A stretch of 64,000 bases of DNA, taken from assembly GCA_027422505.1 (NCBI GenBank), contig JAPQWV010001549.1, positions 18,510 through 82,509 on the forward strand, written 5' to 3'. Under the pieces are notes generated by a model. It saw only the letters and a list, made by a program, of their open reading frames with translations, had not been told where the DNA came from and ran no database searches. The stretch comes from Craterostigma plantagineum. Lineage: Eukaryota > Streptophyta > Magnoliopsida > Lamiales > Linderniaceae. Of the stretch, positions 61,741 through 64,000 are shown piece after piece. A program made the position numbers and the translations under genes. The first letter of the stretch is position 1. Each line of letters opens with the position of its first letter.

Positions 61741-64000
61741 TTATTATCCACAAAGAAATTGATATGTTATTTGGCAGAAGCATGCACTAAATAAATAAAT
61801 AAATAACAAAAACCGCGTGTTGCTTATAGGAATAGGGCTATCGAACGTTGGTGAATGTAAATAATATAACAGAATTACTGGGATAACCTTTAAGACGTCA
61901 TAGAAGCTTAAGGACTTCATTAGAATGTTAAAATAGTTGAAGGGCTCTCTATTCAAACTAAAAAGCTTCGAGGATTCAAGTACAATATCAGTGTAACATG
62001 CAATTTTCAAAAACATATTTCAACACTAGCATAATAAATTTTTCCCCGATATCGAAACTAATTTCGTTGCAAATTGCGCATCGACAACATACGTCTCTTT
62101 GCCCCGCTTATTACGGTCTTTTTTTCAGTTGGATTTTCGATTGGAAATTTTGTTATAACTAATACATCCTATGGTCTTCTAAAAATAAATCAAATCTTCA
62201 ACCATTTCAGAATAAACCCAACAATAATATGTGTCCTCTCAAATTATACCAACTAGTACTTTCTTGCGCACCTAATATGTGTGCTTAAAATATAGTTATA
62301 TTGAAATTATTTTAAATTTTGAAATCATTATTTCTAGTGTTAAGGTGAAATACATTTTTAAATATATAAAAAGAAAGTTAGTTATAGATGCAAAGTACAG
62401 TAAATAAAACAATTATGAGTGATATGAAAATTACTTAATTAGTTAAATTAGAAATGAGGGCCTAAATTGCAAATAAGTTACACAACAAATTGTGGCAGTT
62501 TATATCCACCCCAACCAATTATATAATAGTATAGACGTAACATGTTCAATAGATTAAATTTCATTTGTGTTTAGTTTTTATGTCTTTTTTTTTCTTAACT
62601 ATTTTCGTTATGTTGTTTTTTTTTTTGCATGGCGAGTGTTTGAGCAGGATTATCTATCCATCACGACAATTGACGAGCGTCGCAGATTTCGTCTTGACTA
62701 ATCCTTTGTCTCGCTTTTGATATTGTATTTCTCTACATTCTGATAAGTTGTTCTTTATTAATGATCACCACCAATCATGTTCGACAAAATAACTACATAA
62801 CATCGGTAGTTACGTGTAACTTACAAATATTCTTATACATAGTTAAATTAAAAAATAACTATGGTCAATAATATGACTTCATTTATAAAGTTTCAACAAA
62901 AAATTACTCTAAATATATTAAGTATATGAATATATTTATATATTAGCGCATGTAGAGTGTGGAAACAATAATTTTGAGAATTATTTGAGTTTGTCTCAAC
63001 ATAGAAATTATTGTAGTCACGGTTGCTCGAACACCGGCCATTTAAAATAACAAATAATGTAAAAAGGTAACATTAAAATAAAAATAAAATCGAAAAAAAC
63101 GAAAAAGGAAATAGGAAAGTAATTTTTTCTTAAAGAAAACCACAAAATAAAAAATGTTAGGAGTAAATAAACGAAGGAAATTACAAAAATGACCTTAACC
63201 TGGTAATAAGTTACAAATAATTGGGGTTCAATTTAAGAAGACACTTTTTATTATTGGGTTTATTTTTAAAAGAATCAATAAGGGCAGTGTTTAGTTGCAA
63301 AGTTAGATAAACCCAACTTGGCAAGCCCGTGGGATAACTCATCAGCCCATGTCTTACACATTACAGTAAATTGGACTCGTGTTTCTTTATTTATTAGGCC
63401 ACGTAAACACAAAGATAGTTGGCCTATAACGGCAAAAGACTATTATGTCCTTCATCAACAGTGATCTATTTCTTCCTCCCGTAAAATAATCTATCTACCT
63501 GCAACGATTTTTTTTTTGAACTTTGATTTGAAGCCCTCGTTGAATCTTTACTGAGGTAGTAGTACAAGCGCTCGAGGTACTCACAACATTCTAACACCAT
63601 TCATATTCCTCTGTTCTATTATTACCATTCCGTTTTTAGTTGCAGTTTCATTTGATGAAATATTGCCGATGAAATTGAACGATTTAATGAAGTGATGTGT
63701 GGTGTTGCTCGGATACTCGTATTTGGTATTGTTGTAGTCTGTGAAAATACGACAAATAGCAATTTGTGGACATATGAGGTAATTTTCGTCATATGCAATT
63801 AACAACTGTAACTAGTAACGAAAATCACAAAATTAACATTCAACTTGAAACCTTCGTGCGTTACAAAAGCTATTTAATCCTTAATAGCTTGTCTTTGAAA
63901 GATTTGGCAGTGCTTGCTGATAGAATAAAACTAGGTCATGGTGTAAGCTAAAGAAGAAGGGGGAATTGAGATTGGGGCGAGGTGTCGCAGGATGTGCATA
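61741..64000. other. AT-rich intergenic DNA to the window end
   Basis: No conserved frame, RNA gene or complete mobile element is seen. A GC-richer patch at 63290-63450 (AAGCCCGTGGGATAACTCATCAG) may be a MITE. Short frames at 61744-62016 and 63581-63805 have no motif. Confidence 0.4.

Noticed and set aside
63581..63805. 74-codon minus-strand frame near the window end
   Set aside because: No motif, AT-rich surroundings and no splice or promoter context; likely chance.

Overview
This is nuclear DNA from a flowering plant, very probably a core eudicot and perhaps an asterid. It holds intron-containing plant genes with GT-AG introns and plant-specific products, set among nested plant LTR retrotransposons, Helitrons and MITEs. 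I see no bacterial, organellar or viral genome, and no rRNA, tRNA or CRISPR.

Four host genes are recognisable. (1) 7004-9129 (+): a cytosolic DnaJ/HSP40 of the ANJ1 type, six coding exons, ending in a CAQQ prenylation box. (2) 9994-15611 (-): the plant nucleoporin NUP1/NUP136, nine coding exons. (3) 50146-50673 (+): a single-domain cyclophilin with one coding exon and a probable leader intron. (4) 55375-about 60730 (-): a JMJ16-type H3K4 demethylase with JmjN, JmjC, C5HC2 zinc finger, FYRN and FYRC.

The rest is mostly mobile DNA. 1-5207 is the 3' part of an Athila-like Ty3/gypsy element with gag-protease but no reverse transcriptase. 5345-6491 looks like a non-autonomous Helitron. 15639-21094 is a complete young Ty1/copia element in the 5' leader of NUP1. 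21366-32043 is a complete Tat-lineage Ty3/gypsy element with a spliced antisense ORF and a 67-bp tandem repeat. 32060-32511, 32562-33098, 33797-34614 and 35739-36126 are MITE-like elements. 36199-43659 is a three-level nest: a mariner-like element contains a Tourist-like MITE, which contains a second Athila-like element. 43685-about 44349 is a pogo/Emigrant-like element. 44355-49341 is a large non-autonomous MULE built around a 314-bp tandem repeat, itself carrying a foldback insertion, and it ends just upstream of the cyclophilin TATA box. 52846-53615 is a solo LTR.

A theme runs through the window: conserved coding exons repeatedly lack a single base, often in or beside short homopolymers. 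I count one in DnaJ, three in NUP1 and five in JMJ16, with no gains. The two LTR pairs also differ mainly by one-base indels. Uncorrected deletion errors in the assembly explain this better than several simultaneous pseudogenes. All 'broken' frames here, including those of the retroelements, should be read with that in mind. Coordinates of exon ends were read by eye and may be off by a base.
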